DNA of 14,828 nucleotides, from the NCBI GenBank assembly GCA_007123065.1, contig SKSI01000059.1:1-14828 (forward strand), given 5' to 3'. Within the stretch, counting starts at the first letter, position 1, and each line of letters starts with the position of its first letter. The translations under genes were made by a program, and so were the position numbers. Below are positions 6,683 to 14,772 of the stretch, piece after piece. The stretch comes from Bacteroidales bacterium. Its GTDB lineage: Bacteria; Bacteroidota; Bacteroidia; Bacteroidales; UBA7960. The notes below the pieces were generated by a model, which had not been told where the DNA came from, did not search any database, and saw only the letters and a list, made by a program, of their open reading frames with translations.

Positions 6683-7807
6683 ATGAAGTTTATTGTATCA
6701 AGCTCTTTATTGCTTAAGCAATTGCAGGCTATCAGCGGTGTTCTCAGTACAAACAACACGTTGCCCATTCTGGATAACTTCCTTTTTAGTCTTTCAGACT
6801 CGGAGATCCGGATATCTGCCTCCGACATGGAAACGACCATGACATCGCGTATCAATGTTGATATGGCTGAAGGGGATGGCAGTGTAGCCATTCCTGCTAA
6901 AATCCTTCTGGATACACTAAAAACTTTTTCTGATATTCCGGTTACACTTGATATCGATCAGGAGCATTTTGGCGTCACATTAACAGCAGGTGAGGGTAAA
7001 TATAAACTTGCCGGTCAGAATGGCGATGAGTATCCACAGTTGCCTGAGATTGCCGAGCCTTCGAAGGTGGCGATCGATTCAGATATTCTCTATCAGGCAA
7101 TTACAAAAACAATATTTGCCGCCAGTAACGATGATCTGAGGCCTGTGATGGCCGGGGTGTTTTGCCAACTTTCAGACGAGGGGACAACATTTGTTGCCAC
7201 CGATGCACACAAACTGGTAAAATACCATCGCAATGATGTAAAAGCTGATGAAACCGCGAGCTTTATCCTGCCAAAAAAAGCATTGAATCAGCTGCGCCAT
7301 ATCCTGGTCAGCGATGAGATGCCCGTGCAGATCGAATACGATCAAACAAATGCCTGCTTCACCTTCAAGAACATCATAATGACATGTCGTCTGATTGAAG
7401 GACGCTATCCAAATTACTCAGCGGTCATTCCTTCATCCAATCCTAATAAAATGACTGTCGACAGGTTGCCTTTCCTTAATGCCATTAAAAGGGTTTCCAT
7501 CTTCTCTAACCAGACAACCTATCAGGTAAGGTTTAAAATTGCAGGTACCGAACTGATATTGATGGCAGAAGACCTGGATTACAGCAATGAAGCACGTGAG
7601 CGCCTGGTCTGTCATTACGACGGTGTCGATCTGGAAATAGGTTTTAACAGCAAGTTTATGGTTGAAATGTTGAACAACCTCGGTACCGATCAGGTACTTC
7701 TGGAGATGTCAGAGCCCAATCGCGCCGGATTGATTTCTCCGGTTGATAATGATAATAAGGAAGAAGAGATTCTGATGCTGGTGATGCCCGTAATGCTTGG
7801 GGCGTAA
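6683..7807 (+). CDS. dnaN: DNA polymerase III beta subunit (sliding clamp)
   Basis: DnaN forms the ring-shaped dimer that holds DNA polymerase III on DNA and serves as the docking site for polymerases, MutS, ligase and other replication and repair proteins. The 374-residue product has the normal length for three clamp domains of about 120 residues each. It opens with the typical MKFIVSSSLLLKQLQAISGVL and includes the LPILDNF segment at 28-34. In the middle domain is TFVATDAHKLVKY (about 171-183), the FVATDGHRL-type motif. The C-terminus (MLVMPVMLGA) is the usual clamp end, near the protein-binding pocket. As is common in Bacteroidota, dnaN is not next to dnaA; it follows the gldFG cluster. 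It converges on the ABC-F gene with a 22-bp gap, in which I see no clear hairpin terminator. Confidence 0.98.
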   Translation: MKFIVSSSLLLKQLQAISGVLSTNNTLPILDNFLFSLSDSEIRISASDMETTMTSRINVDMAEGDGSVAIPAKILLDTLKTFSDIPVTLDIDQEHFGVTLTAGEGKYKLAGQNGDEYPQLPEIAEPSKVAIDSDILYQAITKTIFAASNDDLRPVMAGVFCQLSDEGTTFVATDAHKLVKYHRNDVKADETASFILPKKALNQLRHILVSDEMPVQIEYDQTNACFTFKNIIMTCRLIEGRYPNYSAVIPSSNPNKMTVDRLPFLNAIKRVSIFSNQTTYQVRFKIAGTELILMAEDLDYSNEARERLVCHYDGVDLEIGFNSKFMVEMLNNLGTDQVLLEMSEPNRAGLISPVDNDNKEEEILMLVMPVMLGA

Positions 7808-7829
7808 TTTTGCCTTTCTTCAGAATAGA

Positions 7830-9722
7830 CTATACCCATTCCGATAGCTCCAACCATCGGTCCGTTTTTATATCCAATATCTGATCGATCTCCTGGTAAC
7901 GAACAGAAGCTTTTGTGAGTTCTTCCGGATTGAGAGCGCCTTCATTCATTTTCTTTAATAAAACGGCTTTCTCCTCCTCAAGTACCGGAATTTCAGATTC
8001 CAGAGCCTCAAATTCTTTTTGCTCTTTGTAGCTGAGTTTCTTTTTCTCACTGGGACGGTTGCTTCTTTTTTGTTGGGTTTTTCTCTCTTTTTTTTCTGAT
8101 GATGCTGATGCCGACCGCTGCTTTTGCTGCATCCTGAAGTCAGTATAGTTTCCCGGAAAGTCTTTGATATCACCCACCGCTCTGAAAACAAACAAATGAT
8201 CTGCCAGACGATCCAGAAAATACCTGTCGTGCGAAACGATCATCAAACAGCCCGGGTAGGTGAGGAGGAAGTCCTCCAATATGTTTAGCGTATCTATATC
8301 CAAGTCATTGGTTGGCTCGTCAAGGATGAGAAAATTAGGGTTTCTCATCAGTATCGTGAGCAAATAAAGCCTTCTTTTTTCACCCCCACTCAAATTTTCA
8401 ACCAGATCGTGGTGCATGTGGTTTGGAAAGTTGAAATACCGGAGGAACTGTGCCGCACTCATACTGTAATCCTTTGCGAGGCGAATATGATCGGCCACAT
8501 CCCGTATCACTTCAATCACTTTTTTGTTTGGGTCAACGTTTATTCCTTCCTGTCTGAAATAACCGAATTGTATGGTTTCACCCGTAACCACCTTCCCTGC
8601 ATCAGGTCTGATGCTTTGTGTGATCAGGTTTACCAGGGTGCTTTTTCCTGTACCATTCGGACCAACAATACCCACTCTTTCACCTCTCTTGAATACGTAA
8701 GAGAAATCGTCAACAACCCGTTGATTGTCGTATATTTTTCTGACATTAACAAGCTCGAGGATTTTTTTACCCAGCCGGGTAATATCCATTCGGATTTCAC
8801 CGGCTGTTGATTCTTGCGGCTTGCCGGTTTCCTCTTTCAGGTGATGATATGACTGTATCCTTGCTTTGGATTTGGTAGTTCGTGCCGGCGGACTTCTGCG
8901 CATCCAGTCCGTTTCTTTCCGCAGCAGGTTCAGGGATTTTTCATTTTGAGCAGCTTCAGCAACCTTACGTGCCTGTTTCTTCTCCAGAAAATAGGCATAA
9001 TTGCCTTTATAGGTATGCAGTTTGTTGTTTTCCAGCTCGATGATTTCGTTGCAAACGGCGTCCAGAAAGTAACGGTCGTGCGTTACCATAAGCAATGTGA
9101 TCTTTTGTCTGCTGAAAAAGCCCTCCAGCCATTCAATCATCTCAATATCCAGATGGTTGGTCGGCTCATCCAGCAGTAAAAAATCAGGTTCTTCGATCAG
9201 TACTTTTGCCAGTGCCAGACGCTTCAGCTGTCCTCCGGAAAGGCTTGCAACAGGCGTTTTGAGACTGCTGATTTTCAGCTTGGTGAGCACCTGCTTTACA
9301 CGTTGTTCATAATCCCAGGCCTGCAGGGCATCCATGCGCAGCATAATTTCCTCAAGAGATTTTTTACCGGTAACATTCTGAGCTGTATCCGGGTCGCTGA
9401 TCAGCTCCTCATAGGCCTTTATAGTGCGTGTTTGCTCATTATCAGCCGAAAGCAGGGCATCAGAGATATTCAGAGAAGGATCAAAACCAGGTTCCTGTGG
9501 CAGGTAGGCCAATCTGAGACCGTTTCTGTATGTGCAAATACCTTCGTCAGGAGTGTCCAGACCGGAGAGAATATTCAGCAGCGTTGTTTTTCCTGTTCCA
9601 TTCCGGGCAATCAGTGCTACTTTTTGTCCCTGGGCGATGCTGACAGAAATTCCCTGAAAAAGGACTTTTTCACCATATGCTTTGGTGACTTCCCTTGCCT
9701 GAATGTAGTTGATTGGCTCCAT
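7830..9722 (-). CDS. uup: ABC-F family ATPase, Uup-like
   Basis: ABC-F proteins carry two ATPase domains and no membrane domain. They act on the ribosome or, for Uup, are tied to ribosome function and genome stability. The 630-residue protein has the first Walker A at 39-46 (ARNGTGKT, with Ala in place of the usual first Gly), signature LSGGQ at 161-165 and LLLDEPTNHLD at 182-192. The second half has GPNGTGKS at 354-361, LSGGE at 444-448 and LILDEPTNDLD at 465-475. Between the halves (about 245-315) is the charged inter-domain linker that reaches toward the peptidyl-tRNA site. Residues 535-630 are Lys/Glu-rich and predicted coiled coil, the C-terminal extension that suggests Uup over EttA. 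Both ATPase sites look intact. It could be another ABC-F subtype, but nothing specific points to an antibiotic-resistance factor. Confidence 0.93.
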   Translation of the reverse strand: MEPINYIQAREVTKAYGEKVLFQGISVSIAQGQKVALIARNGTGKTTLLNILSGLDTPDEGICTYRNGLRLAYLPQEPGFDPSLNISDALLSADNEQTRTIKAYEELISDPDTAQNVTGKKSLEEIMLRMDALQAWDYEQRVKQVLTKLKISSLKTPVASLSGGQLKRLALAKVLIEEPDFLLLDEPTNHLDIEMIEWLEGFFSRQKITLLMVTHDRYFLDAVCNEIIELENNKLHTYKGNYAYFLEKKQARKVAEAAQNEKSLNLLRKETDWMRRSPPARTTKSKARIQSYHHLKEETGKPQESTAGEIRMDITRLGKKILELVNVRKIYDNQRVVDDFSYVFKRGERVGIVGPNGTGKSTLVNLITQSIRPDAGKVVTGETIQFGYFRQEGINVDPNKKVIEVIRDVADHIRLAKDYSMSAAQFLRYFNFPNHMHHDLVENLSGGEKRRLYLLTILMRNPNFLILDEPTNDLDIDTLNILEDFLLTYPGCLMIVSHDRYFLDRLADHLFVFRAVGDIKDFPGNYTDFRMQQKQRSASASSEKKERKTQQKRSNRPSEKKKLSYKEQKEFEALESEIPVLEEEKAVLLKKMNEGALNPEELTKASVRYQEIDQILDIKTDRWLELSEWV

Positions 9723-9729
9723 AAGGGCG

Positions 9730-9737
9730 CAAAGGTA
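9730..9737 (-). promoter_or_regulatory. Candidate -7 box immediately before the ABC-F start codon
   Basis: On the minus strand TACCTTTG matches TAnnTTTG exactly and is followed after only 7 bp (CGCCCTT) by the ATG at 9722. Transcription from this box would begin at or within a few bases of the ATG, giving a leaderless or nearly leaderless mRNA. No TTTG is found at the ideal upstream distance. Confidence 0.5.
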
Positions 9738-9742
9738 GTAAG

Positions 9743-9780
9743 AAACTTAACAACTAAACTTCTCAACAACCAAACATCTT
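9743..9780. repeat. Degenerate 8-bp GTTTAG-like array, minus orientation
   Basis: Read on the minus strand this is ATGTTTGG TTGTTGAG AAGTTTAG TTGTTAAG TTTCT. It has the same 8-bp period and a GTTTAG-like core as the array at 1-70. It lies between the 3' end of the S9 peptidase gene and the start of the ABC-F gene, just upstream of the latter's -7 box. The 79-bp gap holds no gene. Confidence 0.55.
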
Positions 9781-9801
9781 TATGCAGAAGTACATTCTTG
9801 G

Positions 9802-12225
9802 TTACAAGTCCCTTACGTACCTGTTAAACCATTCAATCCACTCCCAGTGCATATGCAGCACGGATTCCCGTGCTCTGTATCCGTGGCTTTCATGGGGCAG
9901 CATCACAAGTTTAACGGTTGCCCCATGGCCGCGTAATGCGTCATAATAGCGTTCACTCTGCATGGGGAATGTGCCGGAGTTGTTGTCGTCGGCACCATGA
10001 ATGAGCAGCATGGGGACATCCATTTTATCGGCGTGCATAAATGGTGACATGCCGTTATAGACCTCAGGTGCTTCCCAGTATGTGCGTTCTTCAAGCTGGA
10101 ACCCAAACGGGGTGAGTGTTCGGTTGTAGGCACCGCTGCGTGCCACACCGGCAGCAAAAATATCGCTGTGCGTCAACAGATTGGCGGTCATGAATGCTCC
10201 ATAAGAGTGTCCTGAAACACCAACTCTGTTTGGGTCGGTAACTCCCATTTCTACCAGTGTGCTGATGCCTGCATCGGCGTTTGCCACCAGCTGTTCCACA
10301 AAAGTATCATTGGGTTCACCGGTTTCCCCGGCTACAATTGGAAATGCCGCATTATTCAGAACGGCATAACCTTGTGTGACAAGCATTACAATTGAGGTTG
10401 AACCAAGGCGGGTGTATGTATAAGGTGAACCGGTCACCTGTCCTGCACCGTCTGTGGTCAGAAATTCACGTGGGTAAGCCCAGAAAATGGTTGGCAGCGG
10501 ATCATCCATTCCCGGAGTGAAGTCCGGAGGCAGGAAAAGCTCGCCGGATAAAGGGATACCGTCTTCTCTTTCGTAGTAAATCATTTCTTTCTGCAAGGCA
10601 CGAAGCTGAGGGAAGGGTTCCGGGAAGTCTGTGATTTGGGTAATTTGGTCGCTTCCGAGGTCACGCAGATAATAGTTTGGATGATCCCCGATCGATTCAC
10701 GCATTGTGACAATCAGTCTGCGGTTCGGGTCAATAATTCGAATGGGCCGTTCATAATAAGGTGCTTCGCTGCGCCAAAGCCTTGTGGTTTCGCCGGTGTG
10801 AAAATGATATACATCCACAAAAGGACGATTTCCTTCCGGAGAAGCCCCTTGTCCTACTAAAAAGAGGTCACGGCCGTTTTCATCAAACATCAGAACAGAA
10901 CGGCCGTAGGCGTTTACTGTTGTTTGGAGGCTACCGGGGTCTCCATATCTGTCTTCTGTTGATCTTTCGCGTATTGGAGTAAGTCCTGCTGCAGGGTCCG
11001 CCGGATGGAACGAGCTCATCTTTGCCATCCTTGTGGGGCGCCAGAACTCGTTGACGAGGGCAAAGTCATCATTGGCCCACTGAATGCCCGAGAAACGGTA
11101 ATTCATTTTGAAGCCGGCTACCGGTTGTTCCTGAAAGGGTGCATCAAAAAAGAACAACTGGTCCCGGTATTCGGCTTTTGTGTTCGGGTCACCCCCGTCA
11201 AGGGCCTCTACCCAGTAAAGTGTTGCTGGTGCGTCGTTGCGCCAGGCGATTCTTCGTGGCCCTTCCCTGGTTGACCCAAAACCCCGGGGCATCTCTTCTG
11301 CCAGTGGTATATCTGCAACAGTGCGGATGTGATTTCCTTCAATATCAATAACATCATAGCGTTGTGCAAAACGGGAAAAAGGAACAATGTATGAGTAGGG
11401 CTTTTGCAATGTGGTAATCCTTATATACCTGCTGTCGGGTGAAAGCTGGAATGACCAGATCACCGCAGGACCCCATATCTTTTCCGAATTTCCGTCAAGG
11501 TCAGCGATATGCAATTGTGCTGTTGTATAATAATCAAAAATGGCTTCATCATAAGTGTCTGAGAGCAGATCCTGGAAAGTTCTTACTGCTGCGCGTCTGC
11601 CGATGCTTTCCTGAACCAAAGGTCCTGTCGCTACACGGGGACGTTCCGGGGCAGGACCACGGTCGCTCAATACGGCAGTATAAATCAGCTGTTGACTGTT
11701 TGTCAGCCAATTGAATGAATTACCCAAAATGTCGTTGATCACCGGACCTGTTACTGGCGAAGCGTGTGCTGTTCTGATGTCAAGCACCCAAAGCTCAATC
11801 CCGTCTTCAGTGGTGTTTAAAAAAGCCAGCTTTGTTCCGTCGGGTGCCCATGAAGCACTTCTTATCCTGGGGTTTTCAGGTAGTCCGCTGACATCACGAA
11901 GGTTGTTGCCATCGATATCCATGAGCTGAATTCCGATATTATACCATCCGTGACTGGGGCCGTTGGTGTGTGGGTCAAAGCGTATCCCGGCGAGTCGCAT
12001 CTCCTCAGCGGCAAGATCCTCAAGAGCAGGCAAACCCGGTCGCTCAAAAAGGGCAACAATATTATTGTGCGGACCAATACTCATGGATGGTGTGGTGGGT
12101 GCATCCACCAGCTCAATGACCTCAGGAGGTGGGAGCTGGTAACTCATCTCTGTCTGTGCAAAAAGATGGGTCCATAAAAACATCATCAAAAAAAGAAAAA
12201 GAAAAGAAAACTTTTTATACATCAT
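9802..12225 (-). CDS. Secreted S9 family serine peptidase, glutamyl-endopeptidase-like
   Basis: This is a prolyl-oligopeptidase-fold serine peptidase that cleaves peptides, probably in the periplasm or outside. From the ATG at 12225 it has 807 residues. A signal peptide is clear: MMYKKF, a hydrophobic core at about 8-18, then THLFA-Q with likely cleavage after Ala23. Residues about 30-520 form the beta-propeller that limits substrate size. The alpha/beta-hydrolase domain holds the triad Ser674 (GHSYG), Asp747 (HGADD) and His781 (HESHG), all present. Segments such as TREGPRRIAWRNDAPATLYW and NYRFSGIQWANDDFALVNE resemble plant chloroplast glutamyl endopeptidase (subfamily S9D) as I remember it, so cleavage after Glu is possible but unproven. 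The frame stays open upstream to 12402, but that extension would run into the next gene and lose the signal peptide. The 95-bp upstream gap shows no exact TAnnTTTG box. Confidence 0.92.
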   Translation of the reverse strand: MMYKKFSFLFLFLMMFLWTHLFAQTEMSYQLPPPEVIELVDAPTTPSMSIGPHNNIVALFERPGLPALEDLAAEEMRLAGIRFDPHTNGPSHGWYNIGIQLMDIDGNNLRDVSGLPENPRIRSASWAPDGTKLAFLNTTEDGIELWVLDIRTAHASPVTGPVINDILGNSFNWLTNSQQLIYTAVLSDRGPAPERPRVATGPLVQESIGRRAAVRTFQDLLSDTYDEAIFDYYTTAQLHIADLDGNSEKIWGPAVIWSFQLSPDSRYIRITTLQKPYSYIVPFSRFAQRYDVIDIEGNHIRTVADIPLAEEMPRGFGSTREGPRRIAWRNDAPATLYWVEALDGGDPNTKAEYRDQLFFFDAPFQEQPVAGFKMNYRFSGIQWANDDFALVNEFWRPTRMAKMSSFHPADPAAGLTPIRERSTEDRYGDPGSLQTTVNAYGRSVLMFDENGRDLFLVGQGASPEGNRPFVDVYHFHTGETTRLWRSEAPYYERPIRIIDPNRRLIVTMRESIGDHPNYYLRDLGSDQITQITDFPEPFPQLRALQKEMIYYEREDGIPLSGELFLPPDFTPGMDDPLPTIFWAYPREFLTTDGAGQVTGSPYTYTRLGSTSIVMLVTQGYAVLNNAAFPIVAGETGEPNDTFVEQLVANADAGISTLVEMGVTDPNRVGVSGHSYGAFMTANLLTHSDIFAAGVARSGAYNRTLTPFGFQLEERTYWEAPEVYNGMSPFMHADKMDVPMLLIHGADDNNSGTFPMQSERYYDALRGHGATVKLVMLPHESHGYRARESVLHMHWEWIEWFNRYVRDL

Positions 12226-12320
12226 AACAATATTGGAATAAATGAATAATACATCATAAAAAATTAATATGTGCAAAATAGAAATTAAATCCTTATAATT
12301 GAAAAATTTATATCTTTGTT

Positions 12321-13112
12321 TTATCGGCTTTTGTCGAAAAGAGGCTTCAAAAACCATACCCAAACTGCAGCGGTGGCATAGGCGGCGAGTGTACCCCACC
12401 ACAAACCGATAAGCGGAAACAACACGCCGGCAACAAAGCTATAAATGACAATATTGGTAGAGGCGAGCAGCATTACCTTGCCTGTTGCACGTGCAAAAGG
12501 ATAGCCTGCCGATAGGGTGAGAATCACCATTGAAGAGAGCATCATGGCAGGGAAGGAAGCGAAAAGTCCGGCCCAGAAAGCGGAGCCGGTTTGTGCAACC
12601 AGCACGGACAATCCAACAATGCTTCCGGCAAAAAGCGCTCTGAAACTGATTTGACGGGCGGAGTATCTTTTTTTGACTTTACCAAGTGACGGAATTTTTT
12701 GAACTCGCTCAGCGAACAGGTATGTGCCAATCGCTCCGGAAAAATAAAGGACAGACCATACAACTATGCCTGCATTTTGCACAAATGAGAATACAACAGC
12801 CAGCAGCGCCCACGTCAGGAGGCCTGCAGCGACAGAAACAATCAACCCTCTGTTTACAAGGCTGATGAAAACAAACAGAAACATCGTGCTGAGAAACATC
12901 CCCAATGGGACGGTAGCAGTTGTTTCTGCGGCAAAGTCTGTTCCCTGGGTGATTCCAATAAACAGGAGGGAGGTAAATATGGTTGATGGCAGGTTGCCGA
13001 TCATTCCGCCCATCTTCGAACCCATTTTTTCTGATATGATGGTGGCGAGGGTGATCCACATACCGGCCACAATCACAGATAAGATGAGTCGCTGATAAAA
13101 AAGGGCATCCAT
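12321..13112 (-). CDS. Integral membrane protein with internal duplication (DUF3147/GlpM-like)
   Basis: This is a very hydrophobic protein of 263 residues with about eight or nine membrane helices and no catalytic motif. Two regions are alike. Residues 8-82 carry SKMGGMIGNLPSTIFTSLLF and residues 158-226 carry FWAGLFASFPAMMLSSMVIL at the matching place, each preceded by an Arg-led helix (RLILSVIVAG and RALFAGSIVG). The glycine-then-proline helix pattern recalls the small DUF3147/GlpM membrane family, which would make this a tandem duplicate, but that family call is by eye only. Function and substrate are unknown. The frame is open to an ATG at 13151; I prefer the ATG at 13112 because a -7 box lies between the two. 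The gene lies 95 bp upstream of the S9 peptidase gene on the same strand. I see nothing linking their functions. Confidence 0.75.
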   Translation of the reverse strand: MDALFYQRLILSVIVAGMWITLATIISEKMGSKMGGMIGNLPSTIFTSLLFIGITQGTDFAAETTATVPLGMFLSTMFLFVFISLVNRGLIVSVAAGLLTWALLAVVFSFVQNAGIVVWSVLYFSGAIGTYLFAERVQKIPSLGKVKKRYSARQISFRALFAGSIVGLSVLVAQTGSAFWAGLFASFPAMMLSSMVILTLSAGYPFARATGKVMLLASTNIVIYSFVAGVLFPLIGLWWGTLAAYATAAVWVWFLKPLFDKSR

Positions 13113-13133
13113 ACACAGACTGAATTTTACAGG

Positions 13134-13141
13134 CAAATGTA
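13134..13141 (-). promoter_or_regulatory. Candidate -7 box for the membrane protein gene
   Basis: On the minus strand TACATTTG matches TAnnTTTG exactly, 21 bp before the ATG at 13112. It lies inside the longer version of the ORF that begins at 13151, so if real it favours the shorter start. No TTTG stands at the expected -33 distance. Confidence 0.4.
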
Positions 13142-13210
13142 GCCAAATCATTTTTTTTATCCTGCAGTTTTTCTTATTTTGTGCCCCAGCAATAGCTCGA
13201 AGGAAAAATT

Positions 13211-13274
13211 GGCTTTTAGCTTTTGGCTTCGGCTTTTAGCAAGAAAGAAGCTAATAGCCAAGAGCCAGCAGCCT
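13211..13274. repeat. GGCTTTTAGC repeats forming an imperfect hairpin
   Basis: The 212-bp divergent gap between the membrane protein and aminotransferase genes holds GGCTTTTAGC at 13211-13220 and again at 13231-13240, with TTTTGGCTTC between them. The second copy pairs with GCTAATAGCC at 13250-13259 at 9 of 10 positions around a loop of AAGAAAGAA. The pairing continues weakly outward into AGAGCCAGCAGCC. This combines a degenerate tandem array with an inverted copy of itself. Confidence 0.6.
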
Positions 13275-13330
13275 CTTTAAACCTTCAAATTTAAACCATT
13301 AATAAACACATAAAAATTGCTATATATTTC

Positions 13331-13356
13331 TTAACCTCAGTCTTAACCTTAACCTT
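13331..13356 (+). repeat. Degenerate CTTAACC repeat before the aminotransferase
   Basis: TTAACCTCAG, TCTTAACC and TTAACCTT follow one another just upstream of the aminotransferase start, giving three TTAACC cores within 26 bp. The region would fall in the mRNA leader. TATATTTC at 13323-13330 is one base off the -7 consensus TAnnTTTG, so promoter assignment is weak. No ribosome-binding site is visible. Confidence 0.45.
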
Positions 13357-13363
13357 TATACTT

Positions 13364-14680
13364 ATGAAGAAAGATACACCAATTCCCTTCGAAGTTGTAG
13401 AAAAATATGTTGAACAAATGGGCCTGGAGAATGTGGGCAAGGCATCCATACGAGAGATCAAACGGCTGGTTGACTTCATTGAGGAAGAAACCGGAGAACG
13501 TTACATCCGGATGGAAATGGGCATTCCGGGCTTAAAGCCTGCAGCGGTGGGTGTTGAAGCCGAAAAAGCAGCACTTGATAAAGGTGTGGCGGCCATTTAT
13601 CCTGATATTGACGGCAAAAAAGGCCTTAAGAAGGAGATTTCACGTTTTGTGAAATTGTTCATGAATATTGAAGTGCAACCCCACGGTTGTATCCCTACAG
13701 TTGGGTCGATGCAGGGTAGCTTTGCCACGTTTATGACTGTTACCAGGATGAAAAAGGAGAAGGATACAATATTGTTTCTGGATCCCGGTTTCCCGGTACA
13801 CAAGCAGCAATGCCGGGTTCAGGGTACAAAGTTCGACAGTTTTGATGTCTATAATTACAGGGGTGAGAAACTAAGAGATAAGCTGGAATCGCATCTTAAA
13901 GATGGGAATGTTGCTGCGCTGCTCTATTCCAATCCGAACAACCCGTCATGGATCTGCTTTACCGAAACTGAATTGAAGATCATTGGTGAGCTGGCCACCA
14001 AATACGGTGTTGTGGTGATTGAGGATCTGGCTTATTTTGCGATGGATTTTCGCCAGGATTTATCGAAGCCCGGTGAGCCGCCATATCAGCCTACAGTTGC
14101 CAATTACACAGACCAATATGTTTTATTGATATCCAGTTCAAAGGCATTTAGTTATGCCGGACAGCGCATAGGTATGATGGTTATTTCCGATACATTATTC
14201 GCAAAGCGATCAAAGGATTTGTTGCCATATTATGGCATGGAGCAGTTTGGGCGTGCGATGGTTTTTGGTACGATGTACGCATTAAGTTCAGGTACAGCCC
14301 ATTCGCCGCAATATGCGCTGGAGGCCATGTTGAAGGCAGTGAATGATGGAGTTTATGATTTTGTTGATGTTGTGAAGGAATATGGGGAGAAGGCAAAGAT
14401 TATGAAGAAAATGTTTATTGATAATGGTTTCAGGATTGTTTATGATAAAGATGAAGACAAGCCATTGGCCGATGGTTTTTATTTTACGATATCGTATCCT
14501 GGCTTTACCGGCGAGAAGCTGATTGAGGCCCTTATTTATTATGGCATCAGTGCGATTTCTTTGGCGATTACCGGAAGTGAGCGTCTGGAAGGCCTTCGGG
14601 CTTGTGTTTCACTTGTTGGCAGGGATCAGTTTCCCGATCTGGAGTACAGGGTTAAAAAGTTTCACGAGCATCATGGTTAG
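13364..14680 (+). CDS. PLP-dependent aminotransferase, class I/II (fold type I)
   Basis: This is a pyridoxal-phosphate enzyme of 438 residues that moves an amino group between an amino acid and a 2-oxo acid. The features of fold type I are visible: NPNNP at 190-194 with the cofactor-contacting Asn, the aspartate in IEDLAYF (Asp221) that pairs with the pyridine nitrogen, Tyr224, and SSSKAFSYAGQR with the Schiff-base Lys260. Near the C-terminus, GLRACVSLVG carries the arginine expected to bind the substrate carboxylate. The N-terminal GIPGLKP segment (53-59) matches the usual substrate-side loop. The sequence does not show which amino acid is used, and no pathway genes lie beside it. The ATG at 13364 gives a normal N-terminus. 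It is divergent from the membrane protein gene. Confidence 0.92.
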   Translation: MKKDTPIPFEVVEKYVEQMGLENVGKASIREIKRLVDFIEEETGERYIRMEMGIPGLKPAAVGVEAEKAALDKGVAAIYPDIDGKKGLKKEISRFVKLFMNIEVQPHGCIPTVGSMQGSFATFMTVTRMKKEKDTILFLDPGFPVHKQQCRVQGTKFDSFDVYNYRGEKLRDKLESHLKDGNVAALLYSNPNNPSWICFTETELKIIGELATKYGVVVIEDLAYFAMDFRQDLSKPGEPPYQPTVANYTDQYVLLISSSKAFSYAGQRIGMMVISDTLFAKRSKDLLPYYGMEQFGRAMVFGTMYALSSGTAHSPQYALEAMLKAVNDGVYDFVDVVKEYGEKAKIMKKMFIDNGFRIVYDKDEDKPLADGFYFTISYPGFTGEKLIEALIYYGISAISLAITGSERLEGLRACVSLVGRDQFPDLEYRVKKFHEHHG

Positions 14681-14719
14681 ATTAGCAAATTAGCAAATGT
14701 GCAGATGTGCAAATGAGCT
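14680..14719. repeat. Five-unit degenerate 8-bp array
   Basis: Starting at the last base of the aminotransferase stop codon, five 8-bp units can be read without gaps: GATTAGCA, AATTAGCA, AATGTGCA, GATGTGCA, AATGAGCT. The same pattern reappears at about 14749-14770 (GATATGCA AATGTGAA GATTTG). The array begins exactly where coding sequence ends. Confidence 0.75.
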
Positions 14720-14737
14720 CGAAGCTCGAAGCTCGAA
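14717..14737. repeat. Three perfect 7-bp GCTCGAA repeats
   Basis: GCTCGAA occurs three times in tandem without change, directly joined to the preceding 8-bp array. The octamer GCTCGAAG also occurs at 13195-13202, and its reverse complement at 1239-1246. Both are in other intergenic gaps. Confidence 0.8.
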
Positions 14738-14772
14738 GAGGATGAGAAGATATGCAAATGTGAAGATTTGTA

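Noticed and set aside
7808..7829. Terminator between the convergent dnaN and ABC-F genes.
   Set aside because: The 22-bp gap has no inverted repeat, only a short T-rich stretch.
8409..8810. Open frame of 133 codons on the + strand, and a similar one of 174 codons at 9303-9827.
   Set aside because: Both lie opposite a well-supported ABC-F gene and their translations show no domain or family character.
12226..12402. N-terminal extension of the S9 peptidase frame up to 12402.
   Set aside because: It overlaps the 3' end of the membrane protein gene and would bury a clear signal peptide that begins at the ATG at 12225.
13152..13363. Possible small gene or RNA gene in the divergent gap.
   Set aside because: No ORF with a credible start and no tRNA-like or known RNA fold was seen; repeats and AT-rich DNA account for the stretch.
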